Shown: positions 8,055 through 15,194 of the stretch, piece after piece
How the letters are laid out: every line of letters begins with the position of its first letter
Numbering within the stretch: position 1 is the first letter of the stretch
NCBI RefSeq assembly: GCF_042432495.1
Contig: NZ_JBHLXC010000025.1
Location: 1 to 41,043 of the forward strand
Reading direction: 5' to 3'
Source of the DNA: Pseudochelatococcus lubricantis
GTDB lineage: Bacteria; Pseudomonadota; Alphaproteobacteria; Rhizobiales; Beijerinckiaceae
DNA: 41,043 nt
Made by a program: the position numbers and the translations under genes
The notes under the pieces: generated by a model
Databases searched by the model: none
The model's input: the letters and a program-made list of their open reading frames with translations, nothing else
What the model was told of the DNA's origin: nothing

Positions 8055-9140
8055 ATGGCAAATTATCGAATAGCAACGATTGAGGGGGACGGTATCGGCC
8101 CGGAAGTTGCCCAGGCTACCATCAAAGTATTGAGCGAGGCGTGCGGCGCGGCGAAGCTCGACTTCCAGATGTTTGAGGGCGGCGCAGGGCACTATATGAA
8201 GACTGGCCAGGTGCTTCCTGATGACACCTTCAAGGCTTGCCGGGACCTGGACGCCATTCTGCACGGAGCGGCAGGCCTTCCGAGCGTGACCTATCCGGAC
8301 GGCACGGAGGTGGGCAACGATCTTCATTTGCGTCTGCGCTTTCAGCTTGATCTCTACGCAAATGTCCGGCCCGTGAAACTGCTGCCTGGTGTTCTGTCGC
8401 CCTTGAGAGCCTTTCAGGATGGCGGTATCGACTACGTCATCGTCCGCGAGAATACGGAAGGACTCTATGCGAGCCGTGGCGCGGGCGTTCTTCTGAGGAA
8501 CGAGTTCGCGTCCGACAGCCTGGTCATCACTCGAAAAGGCACTGAGCGGGTGGCCAAATTCGCCTTCGAGCTTTCTCGGAAGCGCCGCGGCGCCCCTCGG
8601 GATGGAAAGCGCCGTGTAACGGTCTGCGACAAGGCGAACATCCTTCGGAGCTATGCTTTCTTTCGTTCGGTTTGCGATGAAGTGCACACCGGATTTCCGG
8701 ATGTCGAAATCGATTACGCTTATGCAGACGCGATTACCGTGCATATGGTTAAACGGCCCGACTTCTACGACGTGATCGTAGCCGAGAACATGTTCGGCGA
8801 CATCATCTCGGACCTTGGCGCGGCGACGGCTGGCGGGATGGGCATTTCGCCTTCGGGCGAGATTGGCGATGCGAACGCGCTGTTTCAGGGGGCGCACGGA
8901 TCCGCGCCGGATATCGCCGGCCAGAATCTCGCAAGCCCCGTCGCGACAATTCTTTCAGGTGTCATGATGCTGCGCTGGTTGGCGGATAGGCATGAGGACA
9001 CCTCCCTCGAAGACGCGGCCGATCGCGTCGAAGCCGCCGTGGGCGTTGTGCTATCCGAAAAGAGGGCGGTTCCCGTCGACCTCGGCGGCAAGGCCACCTG
9101 CTCGGATGTGACAGATGCAATCTGCCGCGCGATGAATTGA
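8055..9140 (+). CDS. Isocitrate/isopropylmalate dehydrogenase family enzyme
   Basis: A 361-residue beta-decarboxylating dehydrogenase family protein, which oxidises a 2-hydroxy-dicarboxylate with NAD(P) and usually decarboxylates it. Visible motifs are the N-terminal IEGDGIGPEV, LYANVRPVKLLPG, VIVRENTEGLYASRG, a Lys in VCDKANILR, AYADAITVHMV, and the metal-binding NMFGDIISDLGA followed by AHGSAPDIAGQ. The spacing matches 3-isopropylmalate and tartrate dehydrogenases, but a catabolic operon and no leucine genes argue against leucine synthesis. The ribosome binding site GGAGGA precedes the ATG. The gene sits 4 bp before the next dehydrogenase gene, so they are cotranscribed. Tartrate, malate or an alkylmalate are reasonable substrates; none is shown by sequence. 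Confidence 0.9.
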   Translation: MANYRIATIEGDGIGPEVAQATIKVLSEACGAAKLDFQMFEGGAGHYMKTGQVLPDDTFKACRDLDAILHGAAGLPSVTYPDGTEVGNDLHLRLRFQLDLYANVRPVKLLPGVLSPLRAFQDGGIDYVIVRENTEGLYASRGAGVLLRNEFASDSLVITRKGTERVAKFAFELSRKRRGAPRDGKRRVTVCDKANILRSYAFFRSVCDEVHTGFPDVEIDYAYADAITVHMVKRPDFYDVIVAENMFGDIISDLGAATAGGMGISPSGEIGDANALFQGAHGSAPDIAGQNLASPVATILSGVMMLRWLADRHEDTSLEDAADRVEAAVGVVLSEKRAVPVDLGGKATCSDVTDAICRAMN

Positions 9141-9144
9141 ACGG

Positions 9145-10080
9145 ATGGCCAGCATGAAAAACCGCAATGTCGGAATCATCGGTGTCGGCCTGATGGGCCA
9201 CGGCATCGCAAGCAATATCGCGACGAAGGGTTGGCCGCTCGGATACCTCCGTCACGAGGGCAATCAACCGACCGAGAATCTGGACGCGCTCGGAGCTACG
9301 GGGTTCTCTGATCGCCAGGAGCTTGCGCGCGCGAGCGATGTCATCATTCTCTGCGTCAACGGCACGCCGCAGGTCGAAGCTGTCCTCTATGGTCAGGGCG
9401 GAGTCCTTGAGGTCATCCGTCCCGGCACGGTCATCATCGATTGTTCGACAGCAATTCCGAGTTCCACGGAGGCGATCGCCGAGGCTATCGAAACGGCCGG
9501 GGGGCGTTTTCTCGATGCGCCGATGACCCGCACGCCGCTTGAGGCAGCGGAAGGCCGGCTTAACCTCCTCATCGGCGGGGACAAGTCGCTCTTTGAGGAG
9601 ATGTCCTCCCTTTTGGAAACCTTTTCGGAAAATCGTTTCTATGCCGGCCGGGCCGGTTCGGGACACAAGCTAAAGCTCCTGCACAATTTCGTGTCGCTGG
9701 GTTTCGTCACCTTGCTGGGCGAGGCCGCGGCGTGCGCCCAAACGGGTGGAATCTCTCCGGAGGTCTTCGTCGACGTTCTGCGGAAGGGCGGGGGGCATGG
9801 CGCTGCGCTGGAGCGTGTTGCTCCCTTCATCCTCGAGGGGGACCCGTCCAGGCAGAAGTTCGCAGTTTCGAACGCGCAAAAGGACCTGGGTTATTATGTG
9901 AAAATGGCGGGCGATCTGCACGCCGCCGACGCTATCGCTTCCGGCGTCCTGTCGGCGCTGGACGCATTGGTCGAGCATGGCTTCAGCCAATCATACCTGT
10001 CTGAAGCAGCCGCCGGATTTATGAAAGTTGCGCGACAGCAAGCGCGACCTCTCATGCGCGTTGTAAAGGCCGATCTTTGA
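9145..10080 (+). CDS. 3-hydroxyisobutyrate dehydrogenase family oxidoreductase
   Basis: A 311-residue beta-hydroxyacid dehydrogenase (HIBADH, tartronate semialdehyde reductase family). The Rossmann motif is GIIGVGLMGHGIA (about 10-22). The substrate motif is IDCSTAIPS with DAPMTRTPLEAAEGRL, and the catalytic Lys lies in GSGHKLKLLHN (Lys177, with Asn181). Such enzymes interconvert 3-hydroxy acids and semialdehydes using NAD(P). The start at 9145 is 4 bp after the previous stop; an in-frame ATG at 9154 is also possible. It lies directly before the TRAP transporter genes. In the pathway it could handle a semialdehyde released by the decarboxylating dehydrogenase upstream; that is inference. Confidence 0.91.
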   Translation: MASMKNRNVGIIGVGLMGHGIASNIATKGWPLGYLRHEGNQPTENLDALGATGFSDRQELARASDVIILCVNGTPQVEAVLYGQGGVLEVIRPGTVIIDCSTAIPSSTEAIAEAIETAGGRFLDAPMTRTPLEAAEGRLNLLIGGDKSLFEEMSSLLETFSENRFYAGRAGSGHKLKLLHNFVSLGFVTLLGEAAACAQTGGISPEVFVDVLRKGGGHGAALERVAPFILEGDPSRQKFAVSNAQKDLGYYVKMAGDLHAADAIASGVLSALDALVEHGFSQSYLSEAAAGFMKVARQQARPLMRVVKADL

Positions 10081-10104
10081 AGCGCGCGTTACTTGACGAG
10101 ACTT

Positions 10105-10132
10105 GCCGCGATTGTCGCGGCGCGTCCGCGCC
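10105..10132 (+). other. GC-rich hairpins before dctQ
   Basis: GCCGCG-attgt-CGCGGC (10105-10121) and the overlapping GGCGCG-tc-CGCGCC (10119-10132) are mutually exclusive stems in the 102-bp gap before dctQ. They could set relative expression of the dehydrogenase and transporter parts of the transcript. No U-tract follows. Confidence 0.4.
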
Positions 10133-10182
10133 AGACTTACGGCCGTCCATCCGACCAAAAAAGAAACACAGGGAGGAATCAG

Positions 10183-10788
10183 ATGAACGCCCCAACTCCG
10201 CGAACAGAGCCGCTTCCCGGCCCGAACTCATTATCGTGTAGCAGCATGCGAAGCGCCGATTCGATGGCCTCATGCCTGGGCGCCGTCGAACGCGGCCTGG
10301 TTGCGGTGAATCGATGGATTCTGATCGTGCTGCTCGCCGTCATGTCTTTGATCGTGTTCGCCAACGTATGCTCACGATACCTGAGCAACTTCTCTATTCC
10401 GTGGAGTGAAGAAGTTGCACGCCACCTGATGGTCTGGCTCACGTTCCTCGGCGCCGGTCCCGTGCTGCGGGCCGGCGGCCATATCGCCGTGGAGAACCTG
10501 CAGGACGCGCTGCCGCGCGAGCTTGCCATCGTGGTGCGCGTCATGGTTGCCGCATTGCTGATGGGATTCTTTATTCTGATGACCTGGGTCGGCTGGGAGT
10601 ACATGACGCGGAGCGCCTACCAGCTTACCGCGGCAACGCAAATCTCGTTTGCCTGGGTCTACAGCGCGATACCGATCGGGGGCCTCCTGCTGATCGCGCA
10701 CTTCGGCTTCGTCTTGCGTGGTTACGTCGTAAAACGCGAGTTCGCGGCCGACGACCAGTTCGACGCTACCGCGAGTGCATCGCTATGA
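10183..10788 (+). CDS. dctQ: TRAP transporter small membrane subunit (DctQ type)
   Basis: A 201-residue small subunit of a tripartite ATP-independent periplasmic transporter. Four hydrophobic segments are visible: about 43-62 (ILIVLLAVMSLIVFANV), 85-105, 124-145 and 160-180. The PWSEEVARHLMVWLTFLGA segment, typical of DctQ, follows the first helix. An unusually long hydrophilic N-terminus of about 30 residues precedes it. I chose the ATG at 10183 because a strong GGGAGGAA site lies 6-8 nt upstream. The stop overlaps the dctM start by 4 bp (ATGA), so translation is coupled. It works with DctM in the inner membrane and with the DctP binding protein encoded 1.6 kb downstream. Confidence 0.93.
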   Translation: MNAPTPRTEPLPGPNSLSCSSMRSADSMASCLGAVERGLVAVNRWILIVLLAVMSLIVFANVCSRYLSNFSIPWSEEVARHLMVWLTFLGAGPVLRAGGHIAVENLQDALPRELAIVVRVMVAALLMGFFILMTWVGWEYMTRSAYQLTAATQISFAWVYSAIPIGGLLLIAHFGFVLRGYVVKREFAADDQFDATASASL

Positions 10789-12080
10789 CCCCTGCGATCG
10801 CCCTTGTCGGTTCGGCTTGCCTGTTTCTAGCTCTGGGCGTCCCGGTGGCATTCGCACTGGGGCTGGCCACGGCCGCCGCGCTGTTATTGACCGACAGCTA
10901 TCCGCTGTTGGTTCTTATGAAGGAAACGTTCACGGGCATCGACAGTTTCCCGCTGATGGCCGTTCCCTTCTTCATTCTGGCCGCCGAACTCATGAGCGGC
11001 GGCTCGCTCACCGAGGTGCTGTTGCGTTTTGCAGGACAGTTCGTCGGGCATAAACGGGGCGGATTGGGCTACACCACCGTAGCGTCGCTGACTTTCTTTT
11101 CCGGCATCTCGGGTTCTGCTCTGGCAGATGCCGCCGGGCCGGGATCGATGCTCATCCGCATGATGGACAATGCGGGCTACAAGCGCTCCTACGCTGCGGC
11201 ATTGACCGCTTCCACGGCCATTGTCGGCCCTATCATCCCGCCGTCCATCACCATGATCATCTATGCGTTGCAGGATGAAACGGTGTCTGTCAGCGCATTG
11301 TTCGTCGCCGGCATCGTGCCTGGTATATTGATTGCTTTTGCAATGTGCGCCGTAAACTGGTATATATCACGAAAGCGGAATTATCGTGGTCAATCTGAAC
11401 TTCCGCCCTTGACGGAAATTCTATCCAATACCTGGAAGGCCATTCCGGCCTTGATGCTTCCCGTGATCATCCTGGGGGGCATGCGGGCCGGCTGGTTCAC
11501 GCCGACCGAAGCTTCCGTGGTCGCGGTGTTTTACGCGCTGCTATGCGGCAAATACGTTTACCGCACCCTCGAATGGAAAGCGGTGCCCGATATCCTGGCG
11601 CGCTCGGCGCTGCTCTCGGCGTCGGTGCTGATCATTATCGCGCTGTCCGCCGCCTTCGCATGGCTTCTGACGATTGAGGGGCTGCCGCAACTCATGGCCG
11701 ATTGGCTGATCGGCATGGATCTTTCGCCGTGGTCCTTCCTGATTACAGTCAACATCTTCCTGTTGATTTTCGGGATCTTCATCGAGCCTTTGCCCGGCGT
11801 GATGGTCTTGGTTCCTATCCTTGCGCCAGTGGCCGCCAAGTTGGGTATCGACCCGGTGCACTTCGCGATGATCGTGATCTACAATCTGACACTCGGGATG
11901 ATCACCCCTCCGGTCGGCGGATTGCTCTTTGTTACGTCGAACGTGTCGCGGGTGCCGCTGTCCGCGCTGGTATCGGAACTGATGCCCTTCCTTTGGGCGC
12001 ATGGCGTCGTGCTGGTGCTTCTGACATTCTTGCCCGGATTGAGCACCTGGCTTCCTCACCTATTGGGTTTCATCCGGTGA
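10785..12080 (+). CDS. dctM: TRAP transporter large permease subunit (DctM type)
   Basis: A 431-residue, strongly hydrophobic protein with about 12 predicted membrane spans, the standard length for the TRAP large subunit that forms the Na+-driven channel. Family segments are FPLMAVPFFILAAELM, FFSGISGSALADAAGPGSM and STAIVGPIIPPSITMIIY in the N-terminal half, and GIFIEPLPGVMVLVPILAP with NLTLGMITPPVGGLLFV in the second half. It overlaps dctQ by 4 bp. The substrate is probably a carboxylate, as for most TRAP systems, matching the dehydrogenase genes upstream. Confidence 0.95.
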   Translation: MTPAIALVGSACLFLALGVPVAFALGLATAAALLLTDSYPLLVLMKETFTGIDSFPLMAVPFFILAAELMSGGSLTEVLLRFAGQFVGHKRGGLGYTTVASLTFFSGISGSALADAAGPGSMLIRMMDNAGYKRSYAAALTASTAIVGPIIPPSITMIIYALQDETVSVSALFVAGIVPGILIAFAMCAVNWYISRKRNYRGQSELPPLTEILSNTWKAIPALMLPVIILGGMRAGWFTPTEASVVAVFYALLCGKYVYRTLEWKAVPDILARSALLSASVLIIIALSAAFAWLLTIEGLPQLMADWLIGMDLSPWSFLITVNIFLLIFGIFIEPLPGVMVLVPILAPVAAKLGIDPVHFAMIVIYNLTLGMITPPVGGLLFVTSNVSRVPLSALVSELMPFLWAHGVVLVLLTFLPGLSTWLPHLLGFIR

Positions 12081-12280
12081 AAGTTTATCAAGTATAGATT
12101 GTGAAATATTCGTTGAAAAATAAAGTATAAAATCTGTATGCTGGTGAGATACAGCGCGTCTGCAGCTTGTCCTTTATTTTTTGCGAGTTCGGGGACGGCG
12201 AGTGCAACACCCCTCAGCCGCTGTCCGTTCTTCTTCAATTCGTATCTCTCGCCATGGGGCACCGGAGCGATGAGATGCGG
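12081..12280. promoter_or_regulatory. AT-rich leader upstream of dctP
   Basis: The 302-bp gap between dctM and dctP begins with an AT-rich stretch (12085-12140) containing TATAGATT, AATATT and TATAAAAT, likely promoter material in an otherwise GC-rich region. This implies that dctP has its own promoter as well as read-through from dctQM. The second half of the gap is occupied by copy C of the two-hairpin element. No gene is visible. Confidence 0.5.
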
Positions 12281-12340
12281 TCAAGTCCGTGCGGTGCTTG
12301 AGCAAAGCCCTCATGCGACCGGTCGGCGACCGGGAGTGTT
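12281..12340 (+). promoter_or_regulatory. Two-hairpin element, copy C, in the dctP leader
   Basis: Hairpin 1 pairs CGTGCGG with CCTCATG (one mismatch, one G-U), with the same inner GCTT/AAGC stem and loop GAGCA as copy A. Hairpin 2 is the perfect CCGGTC-GGC-GACCGG, followed by the conserved GGGAGTGTT. As in copy B, the flank TCAAG can pair alternatively with CTTGA. It ends 43 nt before the dctP start, almost the same distance as copy B from its gene, so a leader-RNA role for both is plausible. Confidence 0.65.
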
Positions 12341-12382
12341 CGTATAACGCCTAAGATAACAGAGCAGAGAAGGGAGAAAATC

Positions 12383-13378
12383 ATGAACAGAAGGAAATTG
12401 CTAGGCTTTCTGCTGGCTGCCGGTATGGCAAGCCTTTCAGGGCAGGCGGTCGCGCAAACGGCGCTCAAGATCGGTTACGTATTGCCCGCGACATCGCACT
12501 ACGGATACGCGGTATCGGTGCTTGCCAGCGAAGTTGCCAAGCGCACGGAAGGCCGTTATCGCCTTGAAGCGTTCCCCAGCGGCGCTCTGGGCGGCGAAAG
12601 AGAGATGGTGGAGGGCGCCCAACTTGGAACGCTTGGCCTCGTGCTGACTTCCACCGGCCCTGTCACGAACTTCGTTCCGGAGGTAGGCATCCTTGATCTC
12701 CCCTTCCTGTTTCGTGATGCCGCGCATGCGCACCAGGTTCTCGACAGCAAAATCGGTCAGGATCTGCTGGCCAAATTCCCGTCGCATGGATTGGTCGGCC
12801 TGGCATGGACGGACCAGAGCTTTCGCCACTTGACGAACAGCAGGCGTCCGGTCGTGACGCCGGAGGATGTAAAAGGCCTGAAGGTGCGCACCATGGAGAA
12901 CCCGGTGCATATTCTTTCATTCCGCACCGTTGGAGCCAACCCCACGCCCATGGCCTTCCCCGAAGTCTTCGGCGCGCTGCAGCAAGGCGCGATCGACGGG
13001 CAGGAACAGGCTATCGCCGGCAGTGCGTCGACGAAAATGTCTCAGGTTCAGAAGTACCTGTCTCTGACCGGCCATTTCTTCTCTCCCGCAGTGTTCATCA
13101 TGTCGCCCAAGGCGTTCAACAATCTCTCGTCGGAGGACAAGGAGAACTTCCTGGCGGCAGCGCGGGCTGCGTCGATGGCCATGCGCGAGTACATGCGAGA
13201 AGCGGATGCCAAGGGTATCGAACAGATGCGCAAGGATGGCATGGAGGTCAACGAGAACGTGGACAAGGAAAAATTCCAGGCTGCCTTCCAGCCCGCATAC
13301 GCGGAATTCGCCAAGAAATATGGCCAGGAGAACATCGATGCCATCCGAGCCGTAGGCCTGCCCGGGACGTCCCAATAG
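12383..13378 (+). CDS. dctP: TRAP transporter periplasmic binding protein (DctP type)
   Basis: A 331-residue extracytoplasmic solute receptor. The N-terminus has a Sec signal peptide: basic MNRRK, a hydrophobic core and a probable cleavage after residue 24 (QAVA). The mature part shows DctP family segments: LKIGYVLPATSHYGYAV, LEAFPSGALGGEREMVEGAQ, PFLFRDAAHAHQVLD, and GLKVRTMENPVH, whose Arg normally binds the substrate carboxylate. FGALQQGAIDGQEQAI is also typical. A good site, GAAGGGAG, lies before the ATG. It should deliver substrate to DctQM. Hairpin element copy C lies in its leader and a strong terminator follows the stop. Confidence 0.95.
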   Translation: MNRRKLLGFLLAAGMASLSGQAVAQTALKIGYVLPATSHYGYAVSVLASEVAKRTEGRYRLEAFPSGALGGEREMVEGAQLGTLGLVLTSTGPVTNFVPEVGILDLPFLFRDAAHAHQVLDSKIGQDLLAKFPSHGLVGLAWTDQSFRHLTNSRRPVVTPEDVKGLKVRTMENPVHILSFRTVGANPTPMAFPEVFGALQQGAIDGQEQAIAGSASTKMSQVQKYLSLTGHFFSPAVFIMSPKAFNNLSSEDKENFLAAARAASMAMREYMREADAKGIEQMRKDGMEVNENVDKEKFQAAFQPAYAEFAKKYGQENIDAIRAVGLPGTSQ

Positions 13379-13385
13379 CAGCCGG

Positions 13386-13432
13386 TCGACCCCGGCATGC
13401 CCCGTGATTTAACGCAGGCATGCCGGGGTCGA
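13386..13432 (+). terminator. Strong hairpin terminator after dctP
   Basis: TCGACCCCGGCATGCC (13386-13401) pairs perfectly over 16 bp with GGCATGCCGGGGTCGA (13417-13432), with a 15-nt loop. It starts 7 bp after the dctP stop. There is no U-tract after the stem, common for this kind of genome. It probably ends the TRAP transcript. Confidence 0.7.
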
Positions 13433-13645
13433 GCTTGCCGAGGCCGCAGCCGGATCGCGCCGGTTTCGATTCGACGGCCACTCACCACAAGAGATGTCCG
13501 GAATGAATCCGTGCCCTCGGCCGGTTGATGCCGTCGTTTTCGGCGGCGCCCAGCAGTTGCAAGACGCCGGAAACAACGGAGGGGGCTTTCCTGACACATG
13601 GCCAGGAGTACGCGGGATGGCTGCGTCGCTGGGGCTGCCCTCTTA
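13433..13645. other. Gap without a gene
   Basis: This stretch between the terminator and the dispersed repeat shows no open frame with a domain or binding site on either strand. With the repeat it separates the TRAP cluster from the RuBisCO-like operon. Confidence 0.5.
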
Positions 13646-13728
13646 GAATCTGTCCTGTTTACGTTGAAACAGGACAGATTCCAGATTCGTTATTTTGAGC
13701 GAAATCTGATCGGAACGCGCCCTAGAGG
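13646..13728 (+). repeat. Dispersed repeat, copy 1, with 15-bp inverted repeat
   Basis: It opens with a perfect 15-bp inverted repeat, GAATCTGTCCTGTTT (13646-13660) and AAACAGGACAGATTC (13667-13681), around a 6-nt loop. It continues through TTTTGAGCGAAATCTGATC to GGAACGCGCCCTAGAG. The same blocks in the same order (CTGTTTACGTTGAAA, GGACAGAT, AGCGAA.TCTGATC, GATCGGAACGCGC) occur on the minus strand at 25935-26025, and part recurs at 33052-33070. It looks like a short non-coding repeat family of the genome. Confidence 0.7.
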
Positions 13729-13767
13729 CTCTTGAGAACCGCGGTGCGGAAAGTGGCTGGGCGGGAG

Positions 13768-13805
13768 CTTGTCACAGTCCGATAACTGGTATAATGAGTA
13801 TATCA
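13768..13805 (+). promoter_or_regulatory. Promoter with embedded NanR-like operator, site 1
   Basis: A perfect -10 hexamer TATAAT (13790-13795) follows a -35-like CTTGTC (13768-13773) by 16 bp. The -10 lies inside TGGTATAATGAGTATATCA (13787-13805), an imperfect palindrome whose half-sites contain GGTATA, the half-site known for E. coli NanR. The same 19-mer, with 16 of 19 identical, lies before the regulator gene at 17531. Binding here would block RNA polymerase. The first gene of the operon starts at 13929. Confidence 0.7.
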
Positions 13806-13928
13806 ATAGATAAGTGAACGGCCGCAGCTCACCGATCGGAAACGTTGGGGACGCTTCTTGCCCGCTGTCGCGATCCGCCTGCGTCGTGCCTTTCCCGCAG
13901 CAAGGTCACCTTAAAATAGGGATACCCT

Positions 13929-15194
13929 ATGGCCTCTCCTGTTCGTATTGAAGCCGACTATCTGATCGAGACTGCTTATGATCCGCGGGTGGCGGCCGAG
14001 GCCATGGCCGGCGAGCAGTCGAGCGGGACGTTCGTTGCAGTTCCGGGGGAGACACCGGAACTGAAGGAACGCTCCGCCGCCCGCATCGAGGCGCTGGAGG
14101 TGATCGGGGAGGCCGCGGAGCCGTCGCTGCCCGGTGCGGGGCGTCCGCAGGACGGCCGGCCTGCCATCTGCCGCGCCCGCGTCACGCTTTCCTGGCCCCT
14201 TGAGAATATCGGCCCCTCGCTGCCCAACCTGGTGGCCACTGTGGCCGGCAACCTATTCGAACTGAAGCAGTTTTCCGGTCTTCGCCTCACCTCTATCCGC
14301 CTGCCCTCAGCTTTCGCGCAGGCCTATGGCGGGCCGAAGTTCGGCGTTTCCGGCACCCGTCGTCTCGCCGGCGTCGAGGGGCGCCCGATCGTCGGCACCA
14401 TCATCAAGCCGAGCGTTGGTTTCGGTCCGGAGGAAACGGCCGATCTCGTCCGGCAATTGTGCGAGGCGGGCATCGACTTCATTAAGGACGATGAGCTGCA
14501 GTCCGACGGTCCGTATTGCCCGTTCGACGAGCGCGTGCGCGCTGTGATGCGTGTCATCAACGATCACGCCGCGCGCACGGGCCGCAAGGTGATGTTCGCC
14601 TTCAACCTGACCGGCGAGCTCGATCAAATGCGCCGACGCCACGATCTCGTCTTGCGGGAGGGCGGCACCTGCGTCATGGCGAGTCTCAACTCTGTCGGCC
14701 TCGTCGGCATGATCGAGCTCGGCCGCTTCAGCGCGCTGCCAATCCATGCCCACCGGAACGGCTGGGGATACCTGTCGCGCGCGCCGATGCTCGGCTGGTC
14801 CTACGTCGCCTGGCAGAAGATCTGGCGGCTCGCCGGCGCGGACCACCTGCACGTCAACGGCCTCTCCAACAAGTTCTCCGAGCCCGACGAGAGCGTCATC
14901 GCCTCGGCGCGCGAATGCCTGACCTCGATGTTCGAGGACAAGCCCTGCATCGCCATGCCAGTCTTCTCGTCCGGGCAGTCGGCGCGGCAGGTGCCCGGCA
15001 CCTATGCCGCCCTCGGTTCGACGGATCTCATCTTCGCGGCGGGAGGCGGGATCATGGCCCATCCCGACGGCCCGGCCGCCGGCGTCGCCAGCCTGCGCGA
15101 AGCGTGGGAGGCGGCGATGGCTGGTGTCCCGCTCGCCGAATACGGGCGGGATCACGCGGCTCTGGCCCGGGCGCTGGAGGGTTGTCCGGCATGA
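13929..15194 (+). CDS. oiaX: RuBisCO-like protein, probable 3-oxo-isoapionate-4-phosphate decarboxylase
   Basis: A 421-residue form of the RuBisCO large-chain fold. An N-terminal domain (about 1-140) precedes the barrel. Active-site residues of the family are present: Lys160 in GTIIKPSVGFG, the carbamylated Lys186 with metal ligands Asp188 and Glu189 in FIKDDELQSDGP, His residues in PIHAHRNGWG, DHLHVNGLSNKF and the phosphate-binding GGGIMAHPDGP. It is shorter than true RuBisCO and has no phosphoribulokinase nearby, so it is not for CO2 fixation. Followed by a DUF1537 kinase (4-bp ATGA overlap) and a GAGGKMG oxidoreductase, it matches the OiaX/OiaT proteins of the D-apionate pathway, which act on 3-oxo-isoapionate 4-phosphate. 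Whether it is the decarboxylase (OiaX) or the transcarboxylase-hydrolase (OiaT) cannot be decided by eye. Confidence 0.75.
   Translation: MASPVRIEADYLIETAYDPRVAAEAMAGEQSSGTFVAVPGETPELKERSAARIEALEVIGEAAEPSLPGAGRPQDGRPAICRARVTLSWPLENIGPSLPNLVATVAGNLFELKQFSGLRLTSIRLPSAFAQAYGGPKFGVSGTRRLAGVEGRPIVGTIIKPSVGFGPEETADLVRQLCEAGIDFIKDDELQSDGPYCPFDERVRAVMRVINDHAARTGRKVMFAFNLTGELDQMRRRHDLVLREGGTCVMASLNSVGLVGMIELGRFSALPIHAHRNGWGYLSRAPMLGWSYVAWQKIWRLAGADHLHVNGLSNKFSEPDESVIASARECLTSMFEDKPCIAMPVFSSGQSARQVPGTYAALGSTDLIFAAGGGIMAHPDGPAAGVASLREAWEAAMAGVPLAEYGRDHAALARALEGCPA

Noticed and set aside
13929..15194. True carbon-fixing RuBisCO
   Set aside because: Shorter, RuBisCO-like active-site layout, operon with a sugar acid kinase, and no Calvin cycle genes.
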